Of a DNA stretch of 64,000 bases, positions 15,448 through 24,454 are shown piece by piece; within the stretch, counting starts at the first letter, position 1, and the number at the start of each line of letters is the position of its first letter. The stretch lies in contig NZ_JBFAHM010000008.1 of NCBI RefSeq assembly GCF_040654195.1, positions 124,001 through 188,000 on the forward strand, written 5' to 3'. The position numbers and the translations under genes were made by a program. The DNA comes from Hamadaea sp013361475. GTDB lineage: Bacteria; Actinomycetota; Actinomycetes; Mycobacteriales; Micromonosporaceae. The notes under the pieces were generated by a model. It made no database searches. It was not told the DNA's origin and was given only the letters and a program-made list of their open reading frames with translations.

Positions 15448-16419
15448 TCACGCGGTGGCTCCGCCCATCGGTCTTCGATCGACGGTTCTATCGGGCGGTG
15501 GATGCCAGCGGGTGTCGTGGTCGGGGTCACGGTAGGGCAGCTCGATCAGCCGACGCCGTGGCCTGGTCGAGCCGAGCACCTGCCAGACGTCCTCGGCTGG
15601 GGTCTTGCCCAGGCGGGTGAGGTAGTCGGTGGCGGTGGTGACGACGACGGCCGGTGCCTGGTTGGGGTAGGCGGCGTGGAGGCGGTCGTGCCAGTGCCGC
15701 TCGCGTAGCGCGGTCGGCAGGACGAACAGCACCGGCCAGCTCCATGTTTTGGCGTAGGAGAACAGCAGCCCGTATTTGGCGACCTTGTCGGTGAGCACGT
15801 TGAGGCGTTCGGTGCCGGTGTCGTACTCGACGAAGAAAGCGACCGTGTTGCCGTCCTCGGTCCAGGCTCCGGCTCCGTCCGGGCGGGGCAGGCCGAGGAA
15901 CTTGGTCATCAGCCGGTGGTCGGACCCGTCGCGGAACAGTGCTCCGGGTTCGTGGAACGCCGACGCCGGCCGCCATTCCGCGAGCTTTGTGCCGGGGTGG
16001 GTGCGCTCATATGCGGCGAGGTCGGTGAACACGCCGTTGGTGCCGAGCAGGTGCGGCAGGTCCGGGCGGGAGATCAGCGACTGGTAGCGGCGGCGGGCCT
16101 GGTCACGTTTGGGCAGCCCGTGGCCGTGTTGGCCCATGACGTGCTCGTAGCCGAGCTGGGCTAGGACGTAGTGGTACGGGTGGGAGCCTCCGTCGAGCTT
16201 GTTGGGCCGGAACCGGGTGACCGCGCCCAGGACGGTCAGGCGAAGCAGGCGGCGTTGGGCGAAGTCGAGGGAAGAGAACAAGGCTTTGGCGATCTGGTCG
16301 GTGGTCAGGACTCCGTGGTCGTAGAGCCAGCCGAGCAGTCGATCGTCTCGGCTGGTGATGGAGGTTTGCAGCCGCAGCAGCGGCGGCACGAGCGCAGCTC
16401 GCTTGTTGGGTTTGTTCAT
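15448..16419 (-). CDS. Replication-relaxation family protein
   Basis: 323 residues from ATG 16419, which has GGGGG six bases upstream. An N-terminal winged-helix region (RDDRLLGWLYDHGVLTTDQIAKALF) is followed by a nuclease-fold-like part with AFFVEYDTGTERL and a WPVLFVLPT strand. This is the layout of the actinobacterial replication-relaxation proteins found on plasmids and integrative elements, believed to act in replication or DNA processing at transfer. Its promoter side faces the repeat-rich 1-kb region, which it could recognise. Confidence 0.75.
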   Translation of the reverse strand: MNKPNKRAALVPPLLRLQTSITSRDDRLLGWLYDHGVLTTDQIAKALFSSLDFAQRRLLRLTVLGAVTRFRPNKLDGGSHPYHYVLAQLGYEHVMGQHGHGLPKRDQARRRYQSLISRPDLPHLLGTNGVFTDLAAYERTHPGTKLAEWRPASAFHEPGALFRDGSDHRLMTKFLGLPRPDGAGAWTEDGNTVAFFVEYDTGTERLNVLTDKVAKYGLLFSYAKTWSWPVLFVLPTALRERHWHDRLHAAYPNQAPAVVVTTATDYLTRLGKTPAEDVWQVLGSTRPRRRLIELPYRDPDHDTRWHPPPDRTVDRRPMGGATA

Positions 16420-16765
16420 GTACACCCCCTGTGGGAGAGACCCCGTGAAGGGTCTGTCTGGATACTTGCCGCGACCCTGTTGGGTGCGGTGACCTGCAAT
16501 GTTGGGTTTTTCCGGGGGTCGGTGTGGGGGTCGGTGTAAAGCCGGACGGCCAATCGGAGTCCTACGCCGACCCGCGCATGGCCACCAAGGCCGTTCGGGT
16601 CCAAAGTCGAGCGGGACGAGGCTTCTGCTCCTGTCGGGTTGAGTTGTGGCGGATGTCGGCTGGGGTCGAGTGCGGTCGCGGTCTGTCCTTCCGGGACGTT
16701 GTTGGAGGCGGGGTTGCCCTGGGATCGGGCGCGAGCGGATGTGTCGGGCGCAGTGGACCAGCCGC

Positions 16766-17481
16766 CGCTGACAATCGCTGACACGAGCCGGGGAGCTGCG
16801 CTGACAGGACTGCTTCGGTCGGGCCGGGACCGTCCCGGACAGCCGTCCGGCCGAGCCGGACGGACCGGGTCCGTCCGCCTTCGGTCCGCCGCGCGCGGAC
16901 GGCGAGCGCTCGCAGTGGACGGACGAGTCCCGCCTGCGGACCGGGACCTGTCGATGCTGCAGCGGGACCGAACGGACCGAGCGGGACTACGAGCGGGACC
17001 GTCCAGCGGGACCGGGAGTCGCGGAGCGGGACTCCGGGCGACGGCAGTCCCGCTTCAGCGCGATGGCCTGGACGACGCCGCTGTCGCGTCTTCTTTGGCG
17101 ACGGCTGCTGGGTGTGATGCTCGTTCGTCCGGATGGGTGGTGTCCGTGGCGAGCGGCACGTGACCGCACGTGGTCGGCGTAGAGCCGATGGCAGACGGTG
17201 AGGTGAGCGCCGCCGCTGCACTCAGGACGCCGCCGACAGGTCCAGCGAACGCCCACCGGATGCTGTCAGCGAGGGCCGAAATCTGTCAGCGCCTGACACC
17301 GCAGCTCAGCGGCATGTTCGAGTCGGCGCGTGATGAGAATTGCGCCGGGTAAGGTTCGGCTGACAGGAATGTGCCTCACCCTCTTTCGGCACGGCGAGCC
17401 CGCTGCTTTGGACACGATGTGACCGGTCTCACTCCTGACGGCGGCTGACAGCGCTGCTCTCACGGGCCAGGCGCGCTGACA
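16766..17481. repeat. GCTGACA iteron-like repeats
   Basis: Copies of GCTGACA on the plus strand at 16766, 16776, 16799, 17359, 17444 and 17475, two inverted copies (TGTCAGC) at 17264 and 17284, and a CCTGACA variant at 17292. The last copy sits nine bases before the start of the gene at 17491. They fall in three clusters, in the manner of binding sites for an initiator or repressor. Confidence 0.6.
16961..17032 (+). repeat. AGCGGGAC direct repeats
   Basis: Five exact copies at 16961, 16980, 16992, 17005 and 17025 within 72 bp, with inverted GTCCCGC elements at 16927 and 17047. The unequal 12-20 bp spacing is unlike a CRISPR array and more like iterons or a structured ssDNA origin. Confidence 0.6.
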
Positions 17482-17490
17482 ATCATCACA

Positions 17491-18315
17491 GTGGAGCGTG
17501 TCGCCGTCGTCCCGGAGGTTGTCGCGGCTGGGCCGATCCTGCGCTGGCTCGACCCGATCTTCCTCGCCATGGCCGGACAGGTGCGCATCGGGGCCGGAAC
17601 GTTCCTCGATGGCCAGTGGCCGCCGTTTGACTGCACGCCGGAGCTGCTGCGCGCCGAGCTGGAAAGCCGTAGCGACGAAAAAAGAGCCACAGACGCCCTG
17701 TGGTCGGCGGTCGTGGATCGTGCCCGCCTGCCGGGCGAGGCGGGCCGGGTGTGGCGGCTGCTGGCGCTCGGCCTAGCGGTGAAAGCGCTGCGCCGCATCG
17801 ACCGGACCCTGCCCGCCGAGAATGCGTACGAGCGCGACGACGTTCACGCCGATCTGGTCGAAGGGTTCCTCGCCCGGCTGGCGCGCATCGATACCAGCAG
17901 GCCCAACGTTGCGGCGAGGCTCGTCAACGGCGCCCACTACCACGCGCGCAAAGGACGCAAGGCCCGCCGTAGCCACGTCCCGGCCGAAGCCGCGCTCGCG
18001 CTGCCCGATCCTGGCGCGATGCCGGATGGCGACCCGCGCAACCTGACCGACGCCCTCGACGCGGTCGCCTCCGCGGTGACCGCCGCCGGCCATCGGCTCG
18101 ACCGGCTCGGCCTGGAGCTGATCGCCCGCACCCTGCTCGACGGCCAAGACCTCGCCGACGCCGCCACGGATCTCGGACTGACGGTCGCGGCGGCCTACAA
18201 ACGCCGTAGGCGTACCGAGGACACCATCGCGGTCGTGTGCCGCATCCGCGTACGCCGACCCGCCAGCGGCCGACCTACGGCCGTGCATCGCGATGCCACG
18301 GCAGCCGGGGCATAG
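17491..18315 (+). CDS. Sigma-like helix-turn-helix protein of the element
   Basis: 274 residues from GTG 17491. The C-terminal part (LELIARTLLDGQDLADAATDLG followed by a basic recognition-helix segment YKRRRRTE) resembles a sigma region 4 or LuxR-type HTH; the N-terminal two thirds are helical and unassigned. Its promoter region lies in the TGACA repeats. It may be a transcription or replication regulator of the element. Its 3' end overlaps the convergent gene by 41 bp. Confidence 0.5.
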   Translation: MERVAVVPEVVAAGPILRWLDPIFLAMAGQVRIGAGTFLDGQWPPFDCTPELLRAELESRSDEKRATDALWSAVVDRARLPGEAGRVWRLLALGLAVKALRRIDRTLPAENAYERDDVHADLVEGFLARLARIDTSRPNVAARLVNGAHYHARKGRKARRSHVPAEAALALPDPGAMPDGDPRNLTDALDAVASAVTAAGHRLDRLGLELIARTLLDGQDLADAATDLGLTVAAAYKRRRRTEDTIAVVCRIRVRRPASGRPTAVHRDATAAGA

Positions 18316-18823
18316 GCGGGATCGCGGATTCGTCCACCGCTGGACGGCCGTGCGCGACCTCCCACAACTCGCGGAAGATCTCCGCCAGATCATCAGCCCA
18401 CACTTCGTCGGCTTCGACCCGCCACACCGTGCGCCCGAGCGCGTCGGCCATCACCAGCACCGGACCCCCTGACCGGGCCACCATCGTGGCCGACGCGGCA
18501 TGCCCGACCACGATCGCGGCCTCGTCACCCTGCGCGGCGTAAACCCGATCACGTTCCGGTGGCGGGTCCTCGCGCGCCAGATCCCACACCGCGAATACCG
18601 CTTCCTCGATGGCCGGGACCGCACCGATCCTGGCCATCAGCGCGAGCGACGCGCCCTTGCACGACTCCCATCGCCGGCCCGGCAGGATCGCCAGCTCCAG
18701 CGCGAACTCCGCGCTGCTCGCGATCCGCCACGCTCGGCGCTGTTCGGCCAGCACGCTCGCCTGCTCAGCCGACGCGGCCACGCCCGCAAGCATCCGCGGG
18801 TCGTCACGTTCGCTCACGATCAC
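18275..18823 (-). CDS. Protein of unknown function
   Basis: 182 residues. GTG 18823 is chosen because it overlaps the TGA of the preceding small gene (GTGA). The protein is soluble and alpha/beta: VSERDDPRMLAGVAA helix, an IASSAEFALELAILPGRRWE segment, LVMADALGRTVWRVE strands, and a C-terminal Pro/Arg tail. No motif identifies a family. Confidence 0.5.
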   Translation of the reverse strand: MIVSERDDPRMLAGVAASAEQASVLAEQRRAWRIASSAEFALELAILPGRRWESCKGASLALMARIGAVPAIEEAVFAVWDLAREDPPPERDRVYAAQGDEAAIVVGHAASATMVARSGGPVLVMADALGRTVWRVEADEVWADDLAEIFRELWEVAHGRPAVDESAIPPMPRLPWHRDARP

Positions 18824-19059
18824 CAGAGTGCCACCCACGCTGAAGACGCGCGTCTTCGGGCACGAGAGCCCGGCTTCCGGCAGTGCTCCGCCCAGGCGGA
18901 GTGCCGCTTCCCGGTCGAAAGGAGGTTCGCCGCCACGGCGGCGGTCGCCGACACCAGTCGACCGGCCCGCAGCGGGGGCGAGTGGGCTGATGCCACGTAC
19001 CGCACGACGGCAACCTCGACAACCGAGGCACAACCATCACAGTTCGTCGATACGAACAT
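18820..19059 (-). CDS. Small protein of unknown function, coupled to the next gene
   Basis: About 79 residues from ATG 19059 (upstream GTG codons are alternatives). It begins MFVSTNCDGC, is Ala/Val-rich in the middle and ends in a basic segment. The main support is its GTGA stop/start overlap with the gene at 18275-18823. It could be a chance frame. Confidence 0.4.
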   Translation of the reverse strand: MFVSTNCDGCASVVEVAVVRYVASAHSPPLRAGRLVSATAAVAANLLSTGKRHSAWAEHCRKPGSRARRRASSAWVALW

Positions 19060-19478
19060 GATGACGGTAACTCTGTCACCAGGCACCCGGCAAGTCTGTG
19101 CCTCACCACGTGGGCCGATACGGGGACATCAGTGAGAGCACCGTCGGCACGAGCATCGTGATGCACGGGCCTTGCGCCCCAAGGGAAACCCCTGGTAAGG
19201 AGTTCCAGTCGCGTGGGTCGCCTCAGCCGCAGGACAGCGGCCTGCAAACCTTCATTCAGGGTTTCGTGTTGCTGACCAGGGGGTTGGAAACCCAGTTCGC
19301 AAGCGGTAACGAAACCCCTTCCGCATCCAGCGATTTCGACGGGTGAGCGGCTCTCGTCCGATTGGGAATGGGTGTGTCCTGATGGCCGGAGGCTGATGTC
19401 GGCGTCGGCTGAGGCGACCGCAGGAAGTCAGGTCCCCCGCGGATGCGGCGTAGCCAGTGGTGCGCTCTGGCGGTCGAG
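19060..19478. other. Intergenic region, nothing recognised
   Basis: About 420 bp. Only short frames without ribosome-binding sites are present; one minus-strand frame of 24 codons near 19252-19340 contains direct AAACCC-type repeats. No RNA gene or promoter could be supported. Confidence 0.4.
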
Positions 19479-19805
19479 CTAGTCGTCGAGGCCAAGCAGC
19501 CGCTTGCGTAGCTTCGTCAGCGCGTCGAGGGCCGCCCGGGCGTCGCCGTCGCTGTCGGTGATCATCTCCAGCGTGGCGAGAAGTTCCCGCACCTCGTCGC
19601 CGCCCAAGACGACCGACCGGATCGCCGGCAGGGTTACCTCCTGCTCGAACGCCTCCAGACCGAAGTCGTCGCCGTTGTGCTCGGTACGGACCTGTTTTAC
19701 CAGGGCATCCGGGGAGACGCCGCTGTCGCGGACGATGTCCACGAAGTCGAAGAGCTCGCCGTAGGTCAGGTTGTCGTCGATGTCGACTCGGGCACGAAGG
19801 GTCAT
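19479..19805 (-). CDS. Small acidic protein of unknown function
   Basis: 108 residues from ATG 19805. It is acidic and helical (DIDDNLTYGELFDFVDIVRDSGVSPDALV...), with a C-terminal DALTKLRKRLLGLDD helix. It reads like a small interaction or immunity-type protein. No homologue can be named. Confidence 0.5.
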   Translation of the reverse strand: MTLRARVDIDDNLTYGELFDFVDIVRDSGVSPDALVKQVRTEHNGDDFGLEAFEQEVTLPAIRSVVLGGDEVRELLATLEMITDSDGDARAALDALTKLRKRLLGLDD

Positions 19806-20432
19806 CGACCGATTCTGCCACGGCCATGCTCCACGAGCCCTTCGCCGACAGGACGCGTACGGTGGCGGCCCGCCGGATTCTCCGAGATCCGCACCAGTGG
19901 TCCCGGGTGCGCTTGCGCCGGGCATTCACTGTTCCGGCGGCGACGCCAAACCCCGCGCGAGACCGCGGCGGGCCGTGGATTCGAGGCCATTGGGAAACGA
20001 GCATGCGATGCGTGCCGTCGTAGATCCGCGTGGCGTCGCGATGATCTCCGTCCTCGACGCGACGTTCAGATCGGGGTAGGCGGCGGCGATCCGCACACCC
20101 AGGGTACGGCCGAGCAGGGCGTGTTTGTGTCGCGGTAGATCCGCTGGGTCGCCGACCGCAGGACGAGAAACGCTGGCGTGATCGCGCCGCCGTGGCCAGC
20201 GGCACCCGCCGACCAGCCGAGCCGTCGATGCGGACAAGCGGATCTGTCTGCATCCGATGGATTGACCGTCCTGGCTGCCGCGCAAGAGACTTTCCAGCAA
20301 GCCACTTCATCCATGTAAACGGTTGAATGTGTGGGCTGCCCGGCCGCACGTGCCGCGTGCGGTAGGGCGGCTTGCGATGGTAGCGCACCGCAAGCCGCGA
20401 CCGTCCTCTCCCCTCTAGGCAAAGGAGCATCT
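19806..20432. other. Intergenic region, no convincing gene
   Basis: 627 bp. Minus-strand reading frames with sensible codon use (LLGRTLGVRIAAAYPDLN and neighbours) are interrupted by frame changes, which may be a decayed gene, but no family could be identified. The last 20 bp hold the strong ribosome-binding site of the secreted protein. Confidence 0.4.
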
Positions 20433-21266
20433 GTGAGGACACGTTCGAGACTACTGGCCATCCTCCTCGCGGCCCTCGGGCTGCCTGGGGTCCTCATCAC
20501 CCCGATCCCGGGATACGCCGCACCGGTTCCCGGCGAGACCACGACCTCCGACAACACCGTGGCGCGTGACTACACGGCAGCCGGGCAGCTCGCAACGTCC
20601 GGTTCAGACCAATGCGGGCTGCCGCTGGCCGCCCGCAAGGGCGCGTGGCTGTGCTTGAGCCAGACCACGACCCGGACTCAGCCGCGAACCCGACCGACCG
20701 CCGTCAACGGTGACGTCGGCATCCAAAGCGGTGTCTGCTCCGCGCTGGGCTGCTACTACTACCTTGACAACTACTACGTTTACTTCGACGGCACCGGCGT
20801 CTACGGCTACGGCGGCACCCACCTGGGCGACCTCTACTTCTACGTCGAGGACAAGTTCAGCGGTGGGCGCAGCTACTCGCAGCGTTTCCAGTTCGAGTCA
20901 ACACGTGGCGTGCGAACTCTCGCTGCCACTGGTGAACGCCTGTACTTCAGCACCGCGCACCCGGAGGGCTACCCGATCAGCAGCGGTGCCTCCCAGCAGG
21001 GCTGGGGGCCATACGGCCCGTACGCCGCCGGCACACTCGTGACGGCGTTCGGCACGACCGGCTACACCTACTACGACTCCAGCGTCGCCTGGGCCGGCAT
21101 CGCGCACGAGTTCACCTGGACCGACCCTTCAAGTGCCTACCCCGGCCGCTGGTACGCCTGGTGGAAGAGCCCCAAGTTCCAGAAGCAGAGCAGCGGCGCC
21201 TACACCACCACCAACCCGCCCACCATGGGCTCCAACTGGTACGGCTCAGGCTACTCGCCCTTCTAA
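20433..21266 (+). CDS. Secreted Tyr/Gly-rich protein of unknown function
   Basis: 277 residues from GTG 20433, preceded by AAAGGAG. The N-terminus is a classical Sec signal peptide: basic start, LLAILLAALGLPGVL core, cleavage expected near GYA-AP. The mature part is rich in Tyr, Gly, Ser and Thr (CYYYLDNYYVYF, GTGVYGYGGTH), with only a few Cys, and contains no recognised catalytic motif. Codon bias and the clean terminator behind it indicate a real gene. It may be a surface or matrix protein, or a secreted element-encoded factor. Confidence 0.65.
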   Translation: MRTRSRLLAILLAALGLPGVLITPIPGYAAPVPGETTTSDNTVARDYTAAGQLATSGSDQCGLPLAARKGAWLCLSQTTTRTQPRTRPTAVNGDVGIQSGVCSALGCYYYLDNYYVYFDGTGVYGYGGTHLGDLYFYVEDKFSGGRSYSQRFQFESTRGVRTLAATGERLYFSTAHPEGYPISSGASQQGWGPYGPYAAGTLVTAFGTTGYTYYDSSVAWAGIAHEFTWTDPSSAYPGRWYAWWKSPKFQKQSSGAYTTTNPPTMGSNWYGSGYSPF

Positions 21267-21292
21267 CCGAGCGACCGCATCGACCATGATTC

Positions 21293-21332
21293 GGGCCGCT
21301 GGCCAGCCGAAACGATAGGCGGCCAGCGGCCC
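21293..21332. terminator. Hairpin terminator of the secreted-protein gene
   Basis: GGGCCGCTGGCC (21293-21304) pairs with GGCCAGCGGCCC (21321-21332) around a 16-nt loop, 26 bp after the stop codon. Flanking CATGAT/ATCATG extends the inverted repeat with a small bulge. Confidence 0.75.
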
Positions 21333-21363
21333 ACCATCATGATCAAGAGATAGAATTGCCCTC

Positions 21364-21711
21364 ATGTCCAGCAGCCCGCCCCGGCGTGACTACGCCCCGG
21401 AGCTCACGAACCCTGGCGTGCCTCAACGCCTCGGAAGACCTCGCCCCGGACACGGCACGGTCTACTTCCATACCGAAGGCGGCACACCCCGCTATCCCGA
21501 CATCACATACGTGGCCGAATGGGTCGACGACTACGGGCAGCCGAACGCCGATGGCGAGGTCGCGGGGGTCGTCAGGTTCGACGGAACCCGCCAGCAGGTC
21601 CTTGACTGGGCGCGCGCGCAACCCGCCGCCGAACGGCTCATACCTGGCGGCGACGGATGGATCGCCCTGCCCGCCGACGACACCGACGTCCGCCTCCGAG
21701 GAGACGACTGA
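21364..21711 (+). CDS. Protein of unknown function
   Basis: 115 residues. ATG 21364 lies eight bases after a TAGAAT -10-like box, consistent with a leaderless transcript. The sequence has YVAEWVDDYGQ and VVRFDGTRQQVLDWA stretches resembling small alpha/beta proteins seen scattered in actinomycete genomes. No function is known. Confidence 0.5.
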   Translation: MSSSPPRRDYAPELTNPGVPQRLGRPRPGHGTVYFHTEGGTPRYPDITYVAEWVDDYGQPNADGEVAGVVRFDGTRQQVLDWARAQPAAERLIPGGDGWIALPADDTDVRLRGDD

Positions 21712-21786
21712 CCCGATGTGGCGGCTGATCTCAGGTCGCCGGACCGAAGATCGTTTTGTCGGTGAGGTTCGCTAGGCTCGCCGCCC

Positions 21787-22785
21787 GTGAAGATCAACTC
21801 GCTGGCGACAATCAAGCCCCCCAAGCTCGCCGATGCCAGACTCAACCATACGTTCGGCGCGATTCTCGGCCGGATGAGCGACGACGACGTCAGCGCACTG
21901 GCGTTCCGCCACACCGAAATCCGCGTTGCGCGGCAACTGTGTGAACTCTGGCGCAAGCATGAGCAATTCATAGATGAGTCCTCGGTTCCCAATGCCGATT
22001 ACCACCAGCAGCTTCGACAAGACCCGCGCGGACTGGCGTCGATTGCTAACGATCTTGCCGCGTTCCTGCATGCGGATCAGAACGCTCTGGACAACGAGAA
22101 GTGCCTTGCCCGCGCGCACGTCATGCTGTGCGAGAAGGTTGTGGCCGCGCTCGCAGAGGCATTTGTCGACGGTTCGGTCGCGGGCGACTACCGCATCGGT
22201 GTACCGCGGGACCGTTCGCCGCTGCGCCACCTCCAAGGATCAGCCGATGCTCTCCAGCGGGCGCAACAGCGCGTTGGGAAATCCAATGTCGCGTGGAACG
22301 AGGTCACCACGCGGATGTTCAAGGAGGCCGAAGAGCGCAATGTGTTTGCCACGACACCCCAGTCGATCACGCTCGACCGGCTGGACGCGCTCACGCCGGA
22401 TCAGTTCGAAGAATGGATCGCCTACCTGCTTGAACGTGACGGATGCACGATCGAACGTCGGCGAGGTGGCCCCAACGATCAGGGAGCCGACGTGATCGCG
22501 GTGACGTCGGCCGGTCAGCGCGTCGTTGTGCAGTGCAAGCACTCGATCAAGCCGGCAACCTGCCTTCACCCGAACCATTTGTACGCACTCCACGGCACGG
22601 CCGTTCCCATCCACAAGGCACACATCGTTGCCATGGTCACTAATCGCCGGGTCTCCGACACAGCCAGAGCCTTTGCCAAGCAGCAGGGCATCCACATCAT
22701 CGATCGGCCGCAGCTGGAGAAGTGGGCGACTTACGGCGTGAGCTGGCTACCCGCCGGCAGCCACGTCCTCTCCCGCGCCGTCTGA
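21787..22785 (+). CDS. Mrr-type restriction endonuclease-like protein
   Basis: 332 residues. The C-terminal third contains the Mrr-cat PD-(D/E)xK core: LTPDQFEEWIAYLLERDG helix, then D235 in GADVIAV and Q249-C250-K251 in VVVQCKHS, the QxK form typical of Mrr nucleases. The N-terminal 190 residues are helical and unassigned; they may sense target DNA or bind a partner. No methyltransferase is adjacent, so a type IV (modification-dependent) or stand-alone defence role in element competition is likely. Confidence 0.75.
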   Translation: MKINSLATIKPPKLADARLNHTFGAILGRMSDDDVSALAFRHTEIRVARQLCELWRKHEQFIDESSVPNADYHQQLRQDPRGLASIANDLAAFLHADQNALDNEKCLARAHVMLCEKVVAALAEAFVDGSVAGDYRIGVPRDRSPLRHLQGSADALQRAQQRVGKSNVAWNEVTTRMFKEAEERNVFATTPQSITLDRLDALTPDQFEEWIAYLLERDGCTIERRRGGPNDQGADVIAVTSAGQRVVVQCKHSIKPATCLHPNHLYALHGTAVPIHKAHIVAMVTNRRVSDTARAFAKQQGIHIIDRPQLEKWATYGVSWLPAGSHVLSRAV

Positions 22786-22812
22786 CCTCGCCCCTGGGTC
22801 AGGTGATGTAGG

Positions 22813-23088
22813 TCAGCCATCGTGACGTTCGTCGAGACTTCTCGACTCTCCGTCGGCGGTCACCGATTCCCAATGCGATTGAACGCCGATGGGTGGGCCG
22901 GACGTGGCATGCTGCACGGGGTCAGCGGGAGGCTTTGCCACGTCCGGCCGGTCTTCATCTGAGGACGTTCCAGAGCGTGAAGGCGCGCTGCGCAGGGCAC
23001 TGAGGGTGAACAGAGCCAAGATCACGGCTACTCCCAGTCGCCGCTTGGCTGGAGTCTGCGCTTGCGTAGGCCGCAGGCCTCGGCTCAT
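22813..23088 (-). CDS. Small membrane-anchored protein (last gene of the eleven-gene run)
   Basis: 91 residues. ATG 23088 overlaps the TGA of the XRE-like gene (ATGA). One hydrophobic helix follows a basic start (KRRLGVAVILALFTLSAL), and the rest is polar and probably outside the membrane. Size and topology are like the small spread (Spd) proteins of actinomycete conjugative elements, but the sequence alone does not prove it. Confidence 0.5.
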   Translation of the reverse strand: MSRGLRPTQAQTPAKRRLGVAVILALFTLSALRSAPSRSGTSSDEDRPDVAKPPADPVQHATSGPPIGVQSHWESVTADGESRSLDERHDG

Positions 23089-23762
23089 CGCTGTCCTCCA
23101 GACGGTGTGGCAGACGCGGTCGCGGACGTCGCCTGCTGTGTCGCTGGTGGTGGCGTGGCGGCCAGGAGCTTTCGGAACCGCGCTCGTACATCGATGTCGA
23201 CGCGTGACAGGTATGCGTCGAACAGCGCTTGTTCTTGCAAGCTGGGCAACGGCCCGTGCGGGCTTTCCCACCCGTACACGGTTTCTAGATCCGTCTGCAT
23301 GACAGATGCCCACAGCGGGAAGCCGAGCCGCAGAGCCACGCGCAGTGCGCGGATCTCCCGCTGTGTCCAGCGCGTCACCACCACCTGGCACAGGCAGTCG
23401 GCCGGGCTCAGACACCGGCTTGCCGCATCGTTCACGGCCGCCTTTTCGGCGGAGTACGCCTCGGCAGCCCTGTGATGAACGGCGACGTGGCCCCACGCGG
23501 TGGCTAGGACTCCGCCCGTGTTGAGCTCGTCGTCGGCCGTGCGCCAGAAGTCTGCGGTGAAGTGGTTGGCACCGATTTCGGCGCGGCGGATGGTCGACAC
23601 GCTGGACCCCATCGCCGACGCGAGTTGCTTGCGGGTCAGTCCGGCGTTGTTGCGATAGGCGGCCAGCCGTGCGCCGAGCGCTTGGCATGCCTGCGAATAG
23701 GTGGCCCACGGATCCGTAGTCTGTGTGATCGGCGCTGTGGCGTGTCCGGGGGTCACTGTCAC
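23085..23762 (-). CDS. XRE-type helix-turn-helix protein
   Basis: 225 residues; GTG 23762 overlaps the preceding TGA (GTGA). Residues around 22-65 form an HTH_3 domain (ALGARLAAYRNNAGLTRKQLASAMGSSVSTIRRAE). The second half has another helical region (REIRALRVALRLGFPLWASVM) found in many actinomycete XRE proteins. It is probably a DNA-binding regulator of the element. Confidence 0.7.
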   Translation of the reverse strand: MTVTPGHATAPITQTTDPWATYSQACQALGARLAAYRNNAGLTRKQLASAMGSSVSTIRRAEIGANHFTADFWRTADDELNTGGVLATAWGHVAVHHRAAEAYSAEKAAVNDAASRCLSPADCLCQVVVTRWTQREIRALRVALRLGFPLWASVMQTDLETVYGWESPHGPLPSLQEQALFDAYLSRVDIDVRARFRKLLAATPPPATQQATSATASATPSGGQR

Positions 23763-24454
23763 TCCACGATTCGACGGATGTTGTCCGGACCGGTCACGGT
23801 CCGGCTGGCAGGGATCTTCGGTCGCCAACTGAGGCGACCGGGCGGGTGTGCGGGGTCGACGTCTCGACGGTCGAGCCAGCGTTGGGCCAGGTTGATCGCC
23901 GAGACGATCCCGAACGCGGTGAAGACCGTGGGCACGGCTTTGGTGAGCAGGAACCTGGCGACATCGGACAGGCCGAGCAGCGCCGTCGCGACTCCGAGGA
24001 GGCCGATCACGGCGAGGCCGAGCCCGAGCACGGCGACACCGTGTTGGGTCCAGCGGCGTAGCGTCGTTCCATCGTGGCGTGGCTGCACCGCCTGGAAGTC
24101 GTCCATGACCTGATTTCGTTGTTCGGTGGGCATGTCCCATGGCAGTCGGGGCGCGTCAGCAGGGATGCCGCTCCGGCAGGTCCATATGCCGGTCCGGCAT
24201 GCCGGGCACCACATCGACGCGAACCCCATCAGGTTGTCCCCGCCTGTGTAGACCAGTCGCAACCCGAGATGGCGGCAGCAAGGGCATCTCAGAGCTGGCT
24301 GATCAATCGTGCGCGGGTCGGCGGCGGCGTAGGCCGCGAGCCAGCCGTTCCACAGCCTGTCGCTGAGAATGACGCCGCCCGACACCCGCACGCCGCGCGT
24401 ACGCCAACGGCGTACCAGCTCCCGTCCCACCAAGGACGCAATGGACTCAGGCAT
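23759..24454 (-). CDS. Zinc-binding membrane protein of unknown function
   Basis: 231 residues. Near residue 57 CPCC and near residue 83 CPAC form a likely zinc ribbon. Two hydrophobic helices follow (VAVLGLGLAVIGLLGVATALL and FLLTKAVPTVFTAFGIVSAI). The gene overlaps both neighbours by 4-8 bases. The combination of a zinc ribbon and a C-terminal membrane anchor recalls element-encoded transfer accessory proteins, but no homologue is recognised. Confidence 0.5.
   Translation of the reverse strand: MPESIASLVGRELVRRWRTRGVRVSGGVILSDRLWNGWLAAYAAADPRTIDQPALRCPCCRHLGLRLVYTGGDNLMGFASMWCPACRTGIWTCRSGIPADAPRLPWDMPTEQRNQVMDDFQAVQPRHDGTTLRRWTQHGVAVLGLGLAVIGLLGVATALLGLSDVARFLLTKAVPTVFTAFGIVSAINLAQRWLDRRDVDPAHPPGRLSWRPKIPASRTVTGPDNIRRIVE

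Larger units (their letters stand above)
16426..17490. other. Repeat-rich non-coding region, candidate replication/transfer origin
   Basis: 1,065 bp with no convincing gene between the replication-relaxation gene and a divergently reading sigma-like gene. It holds two repeat families (TGACA-type and AGCGGGAC) and many short GGACGG inverted segments. Position, repeat density and absence of coding sequence fit a replication or transfer origin. The function is inferred. Confidence 0.55.

Noticed and set aside
16961..17060. AGCGGGAC repeats as a CRISPR array
   Set aside because: Repeats are only 8 bp, spacing is 12-20 bp and irregular, and there are no cas genes in the window.
19252..19340. 24-codon Arg-rich minus-strand ORF
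   Set aside because: No ribosome-binding site or coupling and no similarity; left as unassigned intergenic DNA.
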